Assembly (NCBI RefSeq): GCF_000298295.1
Contig: NZ_AMGM01000028.1
Coordinates: 1-50,175 of the forward strand
Length of the DNA stretch: 50,175 bases
Direction: 5' to 3'
From: Cecembia lonarensis LW9
GTDB lineage: Bacteria; Bacteroidota; Bacteroidia; Cytophagales; Cyclobacteriaceae
Below are positions 26,458 through 34,872 of this stretch, piece by piece; positions within the stretch are counted from its first letter, which is position 1; each line of letters begins with the position of its first letter. A model generated the notes under the pieces. The model had not been told where the DNA came from. It saw only the letters and a list, made by a program, of their open reading frames with translations, and searched no databases. Position numbers and translations under genes: made by a program.

Positions 26458-27699
26458 ATGTGTAAGACTAAACCTGAGATTGATATCCGTATTATCAACT
26501 TTGTATTGATGTGGGTTGTTATACTTTTGGGAGCCTGCAATCATAAATCAGGTCATACTGCCATCAGCAATACTAAAGAAGGAATCAAAACGATCACTGA
26601 TATGCGGAATGTTTCAGTGGATGTTCCCATTTCACCTGAACGGATCATTACCGTAAGTGATGGGATGCTAGAATCCGTATTGTGGGCCTTTGGAAAGTTA
26701 GATAAAGTAATTGCCCTAGGTTCAAGATGCGTGCAACATAATTTTTCCTACGATATTCCCGGTAAGAACAAAACTTACAGTTATACAGATGGAATGAATC
26801 CTGTCCGCGTGCTTTATCCGGAAACTGCACAATTACCTTTAATCGCCAGTTCTGGATTACCACTGCAGTTAGAGCAGATGGTAGCCTTACAACCAGACCT
26901 TGTAATTCTCAGAGAAGGAAGTTGCACCCTCAACAATTTGGATGACCCTAAAAGCCAACAGGCCTTATCAATGTTGAAATCAATGGGTATTCCAGTAGTG
27001 GTTTTAAAGGGCACCACCTCCTACGACCCGCCAAATTTGGATATGTTGAACCAGGAAATCCTGTTACTAGGGATGTTGTTTGATAAAACAGAAGAAGCGC
27101 AGCAATTGGTGACTTATTTAAATGAAACCATTCAATTTATCAAAAACCGAACCTTTGATCTCCAAGAACATGAAAAGCCTAAAGTCCTTATGCTGGGACT
27201 ATCTCCAGTAGCAAGGGAAGGTGGGAGTGCAGGTGTCACTAGAGGAACTGATACTATCGAAGGATATTTTATAGAAACAGTTATAAATGCCAATAATGCC
27301 ATTCAGGGTAGAGGTGGAAGATCATCCTCCTTGATGCTTAGCGAAGAGCAGATCTTGGCTCTTGACCCTGATGTAATAATTTTACATACGGCTTCAGGCT
27401 ATCATCCACCTGAGGAAATCTATGAAGCATCCTACTATTCCCGATTACAAAACCTTCGGGCCGTTAAAGAAAAAAAAGTCATCGCATTACCTTGGACACC
27501 TTGCAATTGCTCCAAAAGACTGGAATACCCCATAGAGGTAATGATGATTGCCAAAAGTGCTTATCCGGAAGCTTTTGCAGACATTCAAATTCATGAATGG
27601 GTTTTAGACTTTTATCAAAAAACTTACCATATAGATCGGGAAATGGCTATCAAGCTAAGAAGCGCTCAATGGTTAGATTGGACAATTGATTATTTTTAA
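26458..27699 (+). CDS. ABC transporter substrate-binding lipoprotein (BtuF/FecB-type), 413 aa
   Basis: Lipoprotein (VVILLGAC lipobox, Cys about 27) of the class III periplasmic binding fold used for iron-siderophore, haem, cobalamin and some nickel complexes. Recognisable parts are DMRNVSVDVPISPERIITV, MVALQPDLVILREG, ALDPDVIILHTASGYHP and a C-terminal WTPCNCSKRLEYPIE segment with two cysteines. It heads a three-gene operon with a FecCD permease and ATPase. It lies directly before a nickel-enzyme locus, so nickel or nickel-chelate uptake is an attractive inference, but iron and corrinoids are equally allowed. No cobalamin riboswitch motif is seen in the 130 bases upstream. Confidence 0.85.
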   Translation: MCKTKPEIDIRIINFVLMWVVILLGACNHKSGHTAISNTKEGIKTITDMRNVSVDVPISPERIITVSDGMLESVLWAFGKLDKVIALGSRCVQHNFSYDIPGKNKTYSYTDGMNPVRVLYPETAQLPLIASSGLPLQLEQMVALQPDLVILREGSCTLNNLDDPKSQQALSMLKSMGIPVVVLKGTTSYDPPNLDMLNQEILLLGMLFDKTEEAQQLVTYLNETIQFIKNRTFDLQEHEKPKVLMLGLSPVAREGGSAGVTRGTDTIEGYFIETVINANNAIQGRGGRSSSLMLSEEQILALDPDVIILHTASGYHPPEEIYEASYYSRLQNLRAVKEKKVIALPWTPCNCSKRLEYPIEVMMIAKSAYPEAFADIQIHEWVLDFYQKTYHIDREMAIKLRSAQWLDWTIDYF

Positions 27700-27703
27700 A
27701 ACC

Positions 27704-28735
27704 ATGCATAAGGTATTTGTTTCCAAAAAACATTACACTAGAAAGAAGGCACTTCTGCTAATTCTGGGGATTTTCGTGATCTTGACAGGCTTGATTTCTC
27801 TGAGTATTGGCCCATATGACTTATCAATAAAGGAGGTGTTAAATGGGATCTTTCAGACCAAAAGTCTTCCGCTTCCTGCCACGGAAAGAGGGGGTTTGGC
27901 AAGGTTAATCATCTGGGAAATTCGAATGCCAAGAATCATATTGGCAGTTTTGGTTGGCAGTGCCTTATCCATTTCCGGAAACATCTTCCAATCTTGTTTT
28001 AGGAATCCTTTGGTGGAGCCTTATATCCTTGGAGTGTCCAGTGGTGCGGCTTTCGGGGCTTCGATGGCCATCGTTTTTCCTGCCATGTTTTTTTCTATTC
28101 CATTATCCGCCTTTCTTTTTGCCGGATTGACGGTCTTACTGACCTTGTCCCTGGGAGTTGTCAGGGGACAGATTCAAACATTATCCTTAATCTTAGCAGG
28201 GGTGGTCATAGGTTCTTTCTTTTCATCCCTAGTTTCTATTTTAAAATATTTATCCAATGATGCTGCTCTAAGAGAAATAGTATTTTGGCTTTTAGGAGGA
28301 TTCTACCACAGCGGTTGGAATGAAATCTATCTTTTAGCTCCAATAATCATTCCTGTATCCGGACTCGTTTGGTTGTTAGGATGGAAGTTGAATGTGATTT
28401 CGATTGGAGATGAAGAAGCCAAGAGCTTAGGTGTGGACCCGAAAAAAAATAAGATTATCCTGATCCTGTGTGCTACAGTTTTAACATCCCTTTCGGTGGC
28501 CTACGTAGGCATTATAGCCTGGGTAGGATTGATGGTTCCCCATGCAGCAAGAATGATCATTGGGCCTGATAACCGTTATGTAATTCCATTATCCGCTTTA
28601 ATTGGAACCTTGTTCTTACTTTTTTGTGATACCCTTGCCAGAAATATGGCCACTGGAGAAATCCCGATTGGTATTCTTACTTCAATCTTAGGTGCTCCTT
28701 ATCTGATTTATTTACTAAGAACCAAAACCGTATAA
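27704..28735 (+). CDS. FecCD-family ABC transporter permease, 343 aa
   Basis: Inner-membrane permease with about ten hydrophobic helices. FecCD signatures include RMPRIILAVLVGSALSISG, FRNPLVEPYILGVSSGAAFG, GWNEIYLLAPIIIP, EEAKSLGVDPKKNK and AWVGLMVPHAARMIIGPDNR. I start at ATG 27704; the frame extends upstream only through a TTG. It begins 4 bases after the binding-protein stop and ends one base before the ATPase ATG, so the three genes are one operon. Confidence 0.93.
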   Translation: MHKVFVSKKHYTRKKALLLILGIFVILTGLISLSIGPYDLSIKEVLNGIFQTKSLPLPATERGGLARLIIWEIRMPRIILAVLVGSALSISGNIFQSCFRNPLVEPYILGVSSGAAFGASMAIVFPAMFFSIPLSAFLFAGLTVLLTLSLGVVRGQIQTLSLILAGVVIGSFFSSLVSILKYLSNDAALREIVFWLLGGFYHSGWNEIYLLAPIIIPVSGLVWLLGWKLNVISIGDEEAKSLGVDPKKNKIILILCATVLTSLSVAYVGIIAWVGLMVPHAARMIIGPDNRYVIPLSALIGTLFLLFCDTLARNMATGEIPIGILTSILGAPYLIYLLRTKTV

Positions 28736-28736
28736 C

Positions 28737-29504
28737 ATGTTGCTGGAGGTAGATCAATTAAGTTTTCAGTATGATACCAAACCTATTTTTCAGGATGTCA
28801 GTTTTGCTTTGAAAGCCGGGGAACTATGTGCTATTTTGGGTATTAATGGAAGTGGAAAGTCCACACTCTTTAAGTGTATTATGGGCTTTATACATGCAAA
28901 AAGGGGGAGCATTTCTTTTGATGGAATCAATGTCAAACGACATAAAATCATCGAAATCGCAAAAAAAGTAGCTTATGTCCCTCAAGATCATCCCATTACT
29001 TTCCCTTACTTGGTCAGAGAAATGGTTCTCATGGGAAGAACTTCACACATTGCTAATTTTTTAAAAATATCAGATGAGCAATACTTCAAAGTAGAAGAGG
29101 CATTACAAGCACTTTCTTTAGGGGATTTAGCGGATAAACCCTTTAATCAGCTTAGTGGTGGACAGCGGCAAATGGTATTAATCGCACGGGCACTGGCCCA
29201 GGAGACCAAATTGATGTTATTGGATGAACCCACTTCCTCTTTGGATTTTAAAAATCAATTGCTGATTTGGCGTACATTGTTACAATTGAAGAAGGAGGGA
29301 AAGTCAGTCTTGGTCTGCACCCATGACCCCAATCATGTACTTTGGTTTTGTGACCGCGTACTCATTTTGGACAATAAGAAGTTGATCGCTGACGGTCCAC
29401 CAAAAGAAGTGATGACAGAGCAGTTACTACAGCAGGTTTATGGTACCATGTGTACCTTGGAAGCTGTTGCAAACAAAAAGATAGTCCTTCCTCGAATGAG
29501 TTAG
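28737..29504 (+). CDS. ABC transporter ATPase for the FecCD-type importer, 255 aa
   Basis: ATPase with Walker A GINGSGKST, Q-loop YVPQDHP, signature LSGGQRQMV, Walker B LMLLDEPTSSLD and switch CTHDPNH. It resembles FecE/BtuD/FhuC. It follows the permease by one base. It likely energises uptake of an iron, cobalamin or nickel complex. It converges with the 505-aa hydrogenase-locus gene; no clear terminator is seen in the 43-base gap. Confidence 0.93.
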   Translation: MLLEVDQLSFQYDTKPIFQDVSFALKAGELCAILGINGSGKSTLFKCIMGFIHAKRGSISFDGINVKRHKIIEIAKKVAYVPQDHPITFPYLVREMVLMGRTSHIANFLKISDEQYFKVEEALQALSLGDLADKPFNQLSGGQRQMVLIARALAQETKLMLLDEPTSSLDFKNQLLIWRTLLQLKKEGKSVLVCTHDPNHVLWFCDRVLILDNKKLIADGPPKEVMTEQLLQQVYGTMCTLEAVANKKIVLPRMS

Positions 29505-29547
29505 TTGGATTGATTTTGTCATACCATAAATAAATGCTTGAATTCCA

Positions 29548-31065
29548 CTAACTCTTACCTTCTTCTGCAATAATATTTTTAAGTTGGTTCAATTTTTCTT
29601 GATGTTGCTGGGCCTCACGCATAAATTCTTCACCTGCGTGGATGTCCATCAATTCATCGATCCGCATTTGCATCTCATGAAGCCTACCAGGATTGTTTTC
29701 ATCAGAAGAATTATCGGCATACCAAGACGCTTCTAAGTAATTCAATATAGTAATACTTCTTTCAATCGGAAAATTTTCTGCATCCCTGACAGCCAAAGCC
29801 TCTTGAAAATAGCTAAGTGCTTTTACAAAGTTATCTGACCTTACAGCTTGTGGGTATTTCATCAAAGCGTTCCCATAATGGGTACAGACTCTGGCATAAT
29901 CGTAAGGGAATTCTTCTTTGGTAAAAATGGTCAAGGCCTCTGCAAAGCACGAAGCTGAAACTGCCGCCCAAACACTTTTCTTTTTCGCTTCATCAGGGAT
30001 TTCTGAATAAATGATCCCTAAGCTTTCTTGAATCTCTGCATAGGCCAAGGGGAAATATTCCTTCGTAAAAAACCTACTGGCCTGCTGATAGGCTTCCATA
30101 GCCGGTTTAAAAAACTGAGGATTGCCTTTTTGAGCCCAGGTGGTTAGCAGTCTGGCCTTTTGCAACAAGGTTTGATGGGCAAATTCTTCCATTCCCTCTT
30201 CCTGAAAAAGCTTGACGGCTCTGGTATAATAGCCCAATGCTTCTGAAAAGCTTTCAGAAAAGCTGGCTATCATCCCAGCGTCCAAAAGACATTGCGCTTC
30301 TTCTACTTTAAACCCGTGAATATCATAGTAGGTGACGCATTGCCACAACTTATCTTTCAATACTGTCAAACCTTCCTCATCATAAGGAGGGCTTAACAAC
30401 TGCGTGGATAGATGGGCCAATGTAGCCTGGATTTTCATTTTTCCTTCCTGGGAAATTTCTGCTGTATGGATTCTTCTCAATTGTCCCTCCGCTTCAGCAA
30501 ATCTCCCTTCATCAAACAGATAATTGAAATAATGAAAGGCTGAAAATGCAGCGTATTCCTCAGTTGGGGCAGACATCGTAGCTTCCTGGTAATAATAGTC
30601 AACTTTGGCGGGATCTGTCACATGTCCATAATGTCTTACCACTGCATGATTATGCATCAGCCTATAGTCATCAAACTCCTCATAGCTCTCTACAGAAATT
30701 AGCCGAGGATCTATTTCGCCACCTTCCATCAAACCGATAATGATTTGAAATTCTGATTTTAGTGTCGGGGAAAATGAAATGAGTTGCAAGGATTTTTCAA
30801 ACTCCCCCAATCTTATCATGACTAAGGCCAAAAGTGCCTTTTCACTGAATAAAATTTTTTCCGGAAGGAGATAGGGAGGCATTGCATTTTGCCAATCTAC
30901 AGGCAGGGTAATATACCCTTTATCCACGATAAGGTGGTTAGCAGAAGCTGAAGGCTTCATGGTCTCAATATCTGCAAATTCAATCCACTCTTGAATTTTA
31001 AAATCGAAATAAACAGCATCTTTTATTTCTTCCCATAAACTTTTGTGGCAGAATAACTTAATCAT
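29548..31065 (-). CDS. Unknown 505-aa helical-repeat (TPR-like) protein at the end of the hydrogenase locus
   Basis: Not a family I recognise by name. The sequence is mostly alpha-helical with repeated Ala/Tyr/Leu-rich pairs resembling tetratricopeptide repeats: YFNYLFDEGRFAEAEGQLRR, ALGYYTRAVKLFQEE, CFAEALTIFTKEEFPYDYAR and ALSYFQEALAVRDAENFPIE. A different N-terminal domain (about 1-100) precedes the repeats. No signal peptide or membrane segment, so probably cytoplasmic. Its start overlaps the 3' end of the small unknown gene (ATGA), which in turn overlaps the endoprotease gene, tying it to hydrogenase maturation. A scaffold or chaperone role for hydrogenase assembly or electron transfer is inference. 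Confidence 0.75.
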   Translation of the reverse strand: MIKLFCHKSLWEEIKDAVYFDFKIQEWIEFADIETMKPSASANHLIVDKGYITLPVDWQNAMPPYLLPEKILFSEKALLALVMIRLGEFEKSLQLISFSPTLKSEFQIIIGLMEGGEIDPRLISVESYEEFDDYRLMHNHAVVRHYGHVTDPAKVDYYYQEATMSAPTEEYAAFSAFHYFNYLFDEGRFAEAEGQLRRIHTAEISQEGKMKIQATLAHLSTQLLSPPYDEEGLTVLKDKLWQCVTYYDIHGFKVEEAQCLLDAGMIASFSESFSEALGYYTRAVKLFQEEGMEEFAHQTLLQKARLLTTWAQKGNPQFFKPAMEAYQQASRFFTKEYFPLAYAEIQESLGIIYSEIPDEAKKKSVWAAVSASCFAEALTIFTKEEFPYDYARVCTHYGNALMKYPQAVRSDNFVKALSYFQEALAVRDAENFPIERSITILNYLEASWYADNSSDENNPGRLHEMQMRIDELMDIHAGEEFMREAQQHQEKLNQLKNIIAEEGKS

Positions 31066-31436
31066 AAGATATGTATTTCTAAAATAGCTTCTTTATCTGC
31101 AAAACTATATTTCAGTGCATGATTTTCTTGAGATAAATCAGGGTGATCAGCAAAAAACTCCTGTAAGGAAATTGATTTATCCCCCTGAATATTTTTTTGT
31201 TTGACAAATAGCATGATGGGTTTATACTTTGCCTTAAATGCCTTATTACTGGCCTTTGTCAAAAGAATTTTCTTTTCTTCTGGCATCATCGCCGCATAGG
31301 TTTGTCTTTCCTCACCAATCACCTGGTTTGCCAAATCATTTTGGATAATCAGGTGTTGATTATGGAGTTGAACAGGAGTATCCAGTATTTTGCTTTGCTG
31401 TGGAATATTTTGATTGAAATCAAAGGCCCTTTCCAT
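31062..31436 (-). CDS. Unknown hydrogenase-locus protein, 124 aa
   Basis: No family recognised. The product starts MERAFDFNQNIPQQSKILDT, contains a Lys-rich middle (KKILLTKASNKAFKAKYKPI) and ends AILEIHIL. No Cys, no membrane segment. It is sandwiched by overlaps: its start lies within the end of the endoprotease gene and its stop overlaps the 505-aa gene by 4 bases, so it is almost certainly co-translated with both. The ATG at 31436 is chosen over an upstream TTG. Confidence 0.7.
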   Translation of the reverse strand: MERAFDFNQNIPQQSKILDTPVQLHNQHLIIQNDLANQVIGEERQTYAAMMPEEKKILLTKASNKAFKAKYKPIMLFVKQKNIQGDKSISLQEFFADHPDLSQENHALKYSFADKEAILEIHIL

Positions 31437-31920
31437 TTTTCTCAAATAGTTCTAAATCTTCAATAATTTTATTGGCCAAGTTGTGCGCAGATCGTTGGAT
31501 GACTTCTGACATACCAACGCTTAACTTAGTATCTGTGATTGCTATCAAATAAACGGTGATATTGTCTTCAGGAAATTCATCCCTAAAGATTTTTTTGGCG
31601 TAGGAGAGCGCTTGGTCCCACTTGAGACTGTGCAGAAAAACCATGGGATCATCTTGTATGGCTGATTGGATCTCCTCAGCAGGCAATTTAAATAAACTTC
31701 CGTCTTCGTGGCCAGAATGTATGACACCGTCTATGAGTAAAATCCTGTCATGATTTTTAAGCGAAAACAAGACCTCGAAGGCTGAAGTCCCCATATCAAT
31801 AATGGTTAATTTTTCATGAACAGGATCCAACTTTTCTTTTAATAAGCGAATTACCTCACAACCTACAGCATCATCACTTCTCACAGGGTTACCAAATCCA
31901 AGTATGGCAGTTTTTATCAT
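31420..31920 (-). CDS. hupW: [NiFe] hydrogenase maturation endopeptidase (HupW/HyaD-like), 166 aa
   Basis: Protease that trims the C-terminus of the hydrogenase large subunit once nickel is inserted. N-terminal ILGFGNPVRSDDAVGCEVI includes the first Asp/Glu metal-sensing ligand, ILLIDGVIHSGHEDGS the second, and LHSLKWDQALSYA the His region, all as in HyaD/HupW. The ATG at 31920 gives the canonical family start (MIKTAILGFGN); the upstream extension is non-family. It is separated from hupL by a strong stem-loop (31987-32020) but same-strand. It probably matures the HupL encoded next to it. Confidence 0.9.
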   Translation of the reverse strand: MIKTAILGFGNPVRSDDAVGCEVIRLLKEKLDPVHEKLTIIDMGTSAFEVLFSLKNHDRILLIDGVIHSGHEDGSLFKLPAEEIQSAIQDDPMVFLHSLKWDQALSYAKKIFRDEFPEDNITVYLIAITDTKLSVGMSEVIQRSAHNLANKIIEDLELFEKNGKGL

Positions 31921-31983
31921 GATTTCTAAAAGAGTAAATAACAGTGGAAATCCCTTAAACTTGACAAATGCCAAGTTATGAAA

Positions 31984-32020
31984 ATAAAAAAGTGGAAGCC
32001 TTTCCAGGATTCCACTTTTT
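31984..32020 (-). terminator. Stem-loop between hupL and the maturation protease gene
   Basis: Exact 11-bp stem AAAAAGTGGAA/TTCCACTTTTT (31987-31997 with 32010-32020), 12-base loop, followed on the minus strand by a T-rich tract. It starts 14 bases after the hupL stop. It is either the hupSL terminator or a partial attenuator that lowers expression of the downstream accessory genes. Confidence 0.8.
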
Positions 32021-32034
32021 AGCTGGGGAAGGCA

Positions 32035-33627
32035 TTATAATTTAAACTTGGTCAATTCTTTTCCACTCTTTCCATCATGGGCATGAACTGTACATACAAG
32101 GCAGCTATCAAAGGACCTCGCCACCATCCCCACTTCTACGGGATCATGCGGATCTTCGATTTCAGTTCCCTCGAGTGCCGCTTCGATAGGGCCAGGGTTT
32201 CCTTTACCATCATTTGGGCCTACATTCCATGTGGTTGGGGCCATCACTTGATAATTTTCAATCACACCATTTTTTATCTCAACCCAATGTGCCAAAGCAC
32301 CACGGGCCGCTTCTGTTGCTCCCCATCCTTTTCCATCTCTTTCTTCTGGCTTGATATAGAATTCACCGTCCAGATCTATCTGACTGAGCCATTCATTCAA
32401 ATATTCATAGATTCTTGGGGCCTCATGAAGCCGGGCCAAAGTTCTTGTAAATACAGAAGGTCCTAATTTATCCATGATATCCAAAAACAAAGGGTCTCTG
32501 TTTTGGTGATCCAAATTATCAGGATTTCCTGCCATAATCACCCTGGATAATGGACCTGCTTCAGCAGCAAAACCCATATATCTTGGAGATTTGGACCAGC
32601 TATACTTACCTGAAAAGTCAGTATTCTCTAAATTTTGGGAAGGTACAGGTGTCGGAATTGGCTCATCCCAAGGGTGAGCAGGTGGCACTTGTTTATACCA
32701 AGCATGATCCACATGTTCCTGAATATCGAGGTGATTTAGGCTATGAAATTTTGCCCCATCATAAAATCCTCCAGCTGAAATAACAGCATCATTCCTGCCC
32801 TCGATGGTTGGATTATTATATTTATCCTTGTGCAGATAAGTACCATAGGCGATAAATTTGCCTACTCCCTGACCAAACTTATCTATTCCAAATTCAAGGC
32901 CTGCTCTGATAAACAGTCCCAAATCACTGTTTCTCTGGCTTTCATTTTCCTCCACCCAGGCCAACATATCATCCCAGGATTTTATTTGCAAATACCTTTC
33001 TATAGAGCAGCCAAGAAAATTCGTCTCCAACCATCTGTTTCTAAAATGATTAAGGATTGCATGTGCTCTCGTGATATCTTTCAAGGTTGGGGCACACATT
33101 ACCCCACCAGGAATCATATAGGAAGAATGTGGCCATTGTCCTCCAAAAATTGCATACACTTCAACTGGTAAAGCAGAAGCTGTTAAGCCAGTTTGGAAGG
33201 AAGTGCCCACATAGGCTGCAAACCTTTTGGTCACTTCTTCATAGAGCGGCTTATTAGCAAACTTTTTATTGGCCATATCTGTAGCAAATATGGCATAGAA
33301 CCACCTAGGAATACTCTGTAGAGTTTCAGTCGCTTGTCCAATTGCTCTAAGCAGTAAGGCATTTGGAGTAAGCTGGGTCTTCCAAATGGTATCCAAAGCG
33401 GAAGAAGCACAATAAAGGTGTGAGCCACCACATATTCCACAAATTCTTGGGGTGACAATAAGTCCAGATTGAGGATCTTTTCCCGCCATGATTTGTTCAA
33501 AACCACGGAACATAGCAGCTTGGGTATGTGCTCTGGTCACTACCCCATTTTCCATATATACTTTTACGTCCAGGTCTCCTTCAACGCGTCCGACTGGAGA
33601 TATATTTAATTCTTTATATGTTGACAT
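32035..33627 (-). CDS. hupL: Group 2a-like [NiFe] uptake hydrogenase large subunit, 530 aa
   Basis: Carries the H2-activating Ni-Fe(CN)2CO site. The L1 motif RICGICGGSHLYC supplies Cys63 and Cys66. The C-terminal L2 motif DSCLVCTVH supplies Cys509 and Cys512. The 15 residues after His515 (AHDGKSGKELTKFKL) are the tail expected to be removed by the adjacent endoprotease. The Ser in DSC (instead of DPC), GGQWPHSSYMVPGG-like HSSYMIPGGVMCAPTL, and EERDGKGWGATEAARGALAHW match cyanobacterial HupL and other group 2a enzymes, as I remember them. It lies 8 bases after hupS. Group 2a includes high-affinity, oxygen-tolerant uptake enzymes; the affinity of this one is inference. Confidence 0.96.
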   Translation of the reverse strand: MSTYKELNISPVGRVEGDLDVKVYMENGVVTRAHTQAAMFRGFEQIMAGKDPQSGLIVTPRICGICGGSHLYCASSALDTIWKTQLTPNALLLRAIGQATETLQSIPRWFYAIFATDMANKKFANKPLYEEVTKRFAAYVGTSFQTGLTASALPVEVYAIFGGQWPHSSYMIPGGVMCAPTLKDITRAHAILNHFRNRWLETNFLGCSIERYLQIKSWDDMLAWVEENESQRNSDLGLFIRAGLEFGIDKFGQGVGKFIAYGTYLHKDKYNNPTIEGRNDAVISAGGFYDGAKFHSLNHLDIQEHVDHAWYKQVPPAHPWDEPIPTPVPSQNLENTDFSGKYSWSKSPRYMGFAAEAGPLSRVIMAGNPDNLDHQNRDPLFLDIMDKLGPSVFTRTLARLHEAPRIYEYLNEWLSQIDLDGEFYIKPEERDGKGWGATEAARGALAHWVEIKNGVIENYQVMAPTTWNVGPNDGKGNPGPIEAALEGTEIEDPHDPVEVGMVARSFDSCLVCTVHAHDGKSGKELTKFKL

Positions 33628-33635
33628 TACTTTGG

Positions 33636-34616
33636 TTATTTTGAGCTTTCAAATTGAGGTCTTGTTCCTACAACCACTTTATCCAGGGTACCCATTGCTT
33701 TTTCAAATCCGGCTCTCGCATAGTACCCTGCTTTGGTATTACCTGCCGGGACTGACTTTGGCAAAAAACCCAGATATTTCATGGTTTTGAATACGGATCC
33801 TTTAACGAGATCATTGTGAGGAAACCCTGGTTCTGTACAGCCTAAGCAAGGGTGATTTGCCCTGGTCTTACTGGATTGGCGGTTCCATAATATCCGGTTA
33901 CAACTAGCACGGGTCATAGGACCTCTACAGCCTACTTCGTAAAATAAGCATCCGCCCCGCTTACCGAACTGACCATCCACTTTTTGGGCAAATGAAATGG
34001 CATTTGGACAACCTGTCTGAACAAAATCGGTGAAGAAGGTTTTAGGCCGATGAAACTCATCCAATAAAACATCCCCAATTCTCCCTGTGGAAATAGCTAC
34101 TAAAATTTGGGTAATCCAATCAGGGTGCGCAGGGCAACCAGGAATATTAATCACAGGCAAACCTCCTTTAGAAACATAATCTGCACCCAAGAAACCACCT
34201 TTCTCTTTTTTGAGAAATTGCATCCCGGTACTTTCAGAAGGATTTGGTGGCACTGCTGGAATACCTCCCCACGTTGCGCAGTCACCTATAGCGACCACAT
34301 ATCCTGAAACTTTGGACAAGTCTTTAATCCAGTCCATCATGGGTCTTTCAGCAAAATAATTCATCGTACCGGTTCCATTTGGCCCTTGCACGATGGAACC
34401 TTCATAAACCAGAATATCCAATTGGGTTTTACCAGCAACAATGCTTTCCAAAAGATCAGATACCTGGTGACCTATTTCAAGGCCTATAGATGGATGCCAG
34501 AGAATATTGACACCAAAATCGGTTACCAATTCCACTACAGTTGGCTCCTCTGCATTTAAAAAAGACATGGTGTTACCACTACATGCCCCTCCTTGCAACC
34601 AAAGAACGTTTGCCAT
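33636..34616 (-). CDS. hupS: Group 2a-like [NiFe] hydrogenase small subunit, cytoplasmic type, 326 aa
   Basis: Iron-sulfur electron-transfer subunit. It begins directly with MANVLWLQGGACSGNT, with no twin-arginine signal peptide and no C-terminal membrane anchor, which separates it from group 1 enzymes. Cluster-ligand regions are visible in order: GGACSG, GDCATWGG, GCPAHPDW, then CLFYEVGC, ASCNRILW and HPCLGCTEPGFP. The same residues occur in cyanobacterial HupS. No cytochrome b subunit is encoded nearby, so the physiological electron acceptor is unidentified. A TAAATTTG -7-like box (34697-34704) and two TTAG-N10-CTAA sites precede it. Confidence 0.96.
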   Translation of the reverse strand: MANVLWLQGGACSGNTMSFLNAEEPTVVELVTDFGVNILWHPSIGLEIGHQVSDLLESIVAGKTQLDILVYEGSIVQGPNGTGTMNYFAERPMMDWIKDLSKVSGYVVAIGDCATWGGIPAVPPNPSESTGMQFLKKEKGGFLGADYVSKGGLPVINIPGCPAHPDWITQILVAISTGRIGDVLLDEFHRPKTFFTDFVQTGCPNAISFAQKVDGQFGKRGGCLFYEVGCRGPMTRASCNRILWNRQSSKTRANHPCLGCTEPGFPHNDLVKGSVFKTMKYLGFLPKSVPAGNTKAGYYARAGFEKAMGTLDKVVVGTRPQFESSK

Positions 34617-34696
34617 TTGAGTTGTTGTTTTGGGTTAAATTGTTAAATGAAATTAACTTGAATACAAAACAAAATTTTGAAATCAAGCATCGAAAT

Positions 34697-34704
34697 CAAA
34701 TTTA
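34697..34704 (-). promoter_or_regulatory. Candidate -7 promoter element of hupSL
   Basis: On the minus strand TAAATTTG matches TAnnTTTG, about 80 bases before the hupS ATG. The expected -33 position falls inside the palindrome at 34721-34738, so a bound repressor would block it. Motif-only evidence. Confidence 0.45.
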
Positions 34705-34720
34705 AAAATTCTCAACCAAA

Positions 34721-34782
34721 TTAGAAAGTGTTTCCTAATTTTATTTGAATATTTTTTCTAAAAATTAGAAAAAATATTCTAA
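34721..34782. promoter_or_regulatory. Two (possibly three) TTAG-N10-CTAA operator-like palindromes before hupS
   Basis: Exact TTAG-N10-CTAA at 34721-34738 and 34765-34782, with a degenerate one (TTTG-N10-CTAA) at 34744-34761. Centres are spaced about 23 and 21 bases, two helical turns. The region also holds a perfect 14-bp inverted repeat (34748-34761 with 34765-34778). The same 18-bp form recurs before hypB (44510-44527). A TetR-family regulator encoded in the locus is the likely binder (inference). Confidence 0.6.
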
Positions 34783-34872
34783 AAATGCGAAATATGATAA
34801 ATAAGAGGTTTTTTTTGAAACCATCAATCTTAAATACTAAGGTTCAATAAATAAATGAGCTAAAAATGATCT

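Noticed and set aside
32077-33506. Several open frames opposite or within hupL and hupS
   Set aside because: Low-complexity shadow frames; the hydrogenase frame explains the coding signal completely.
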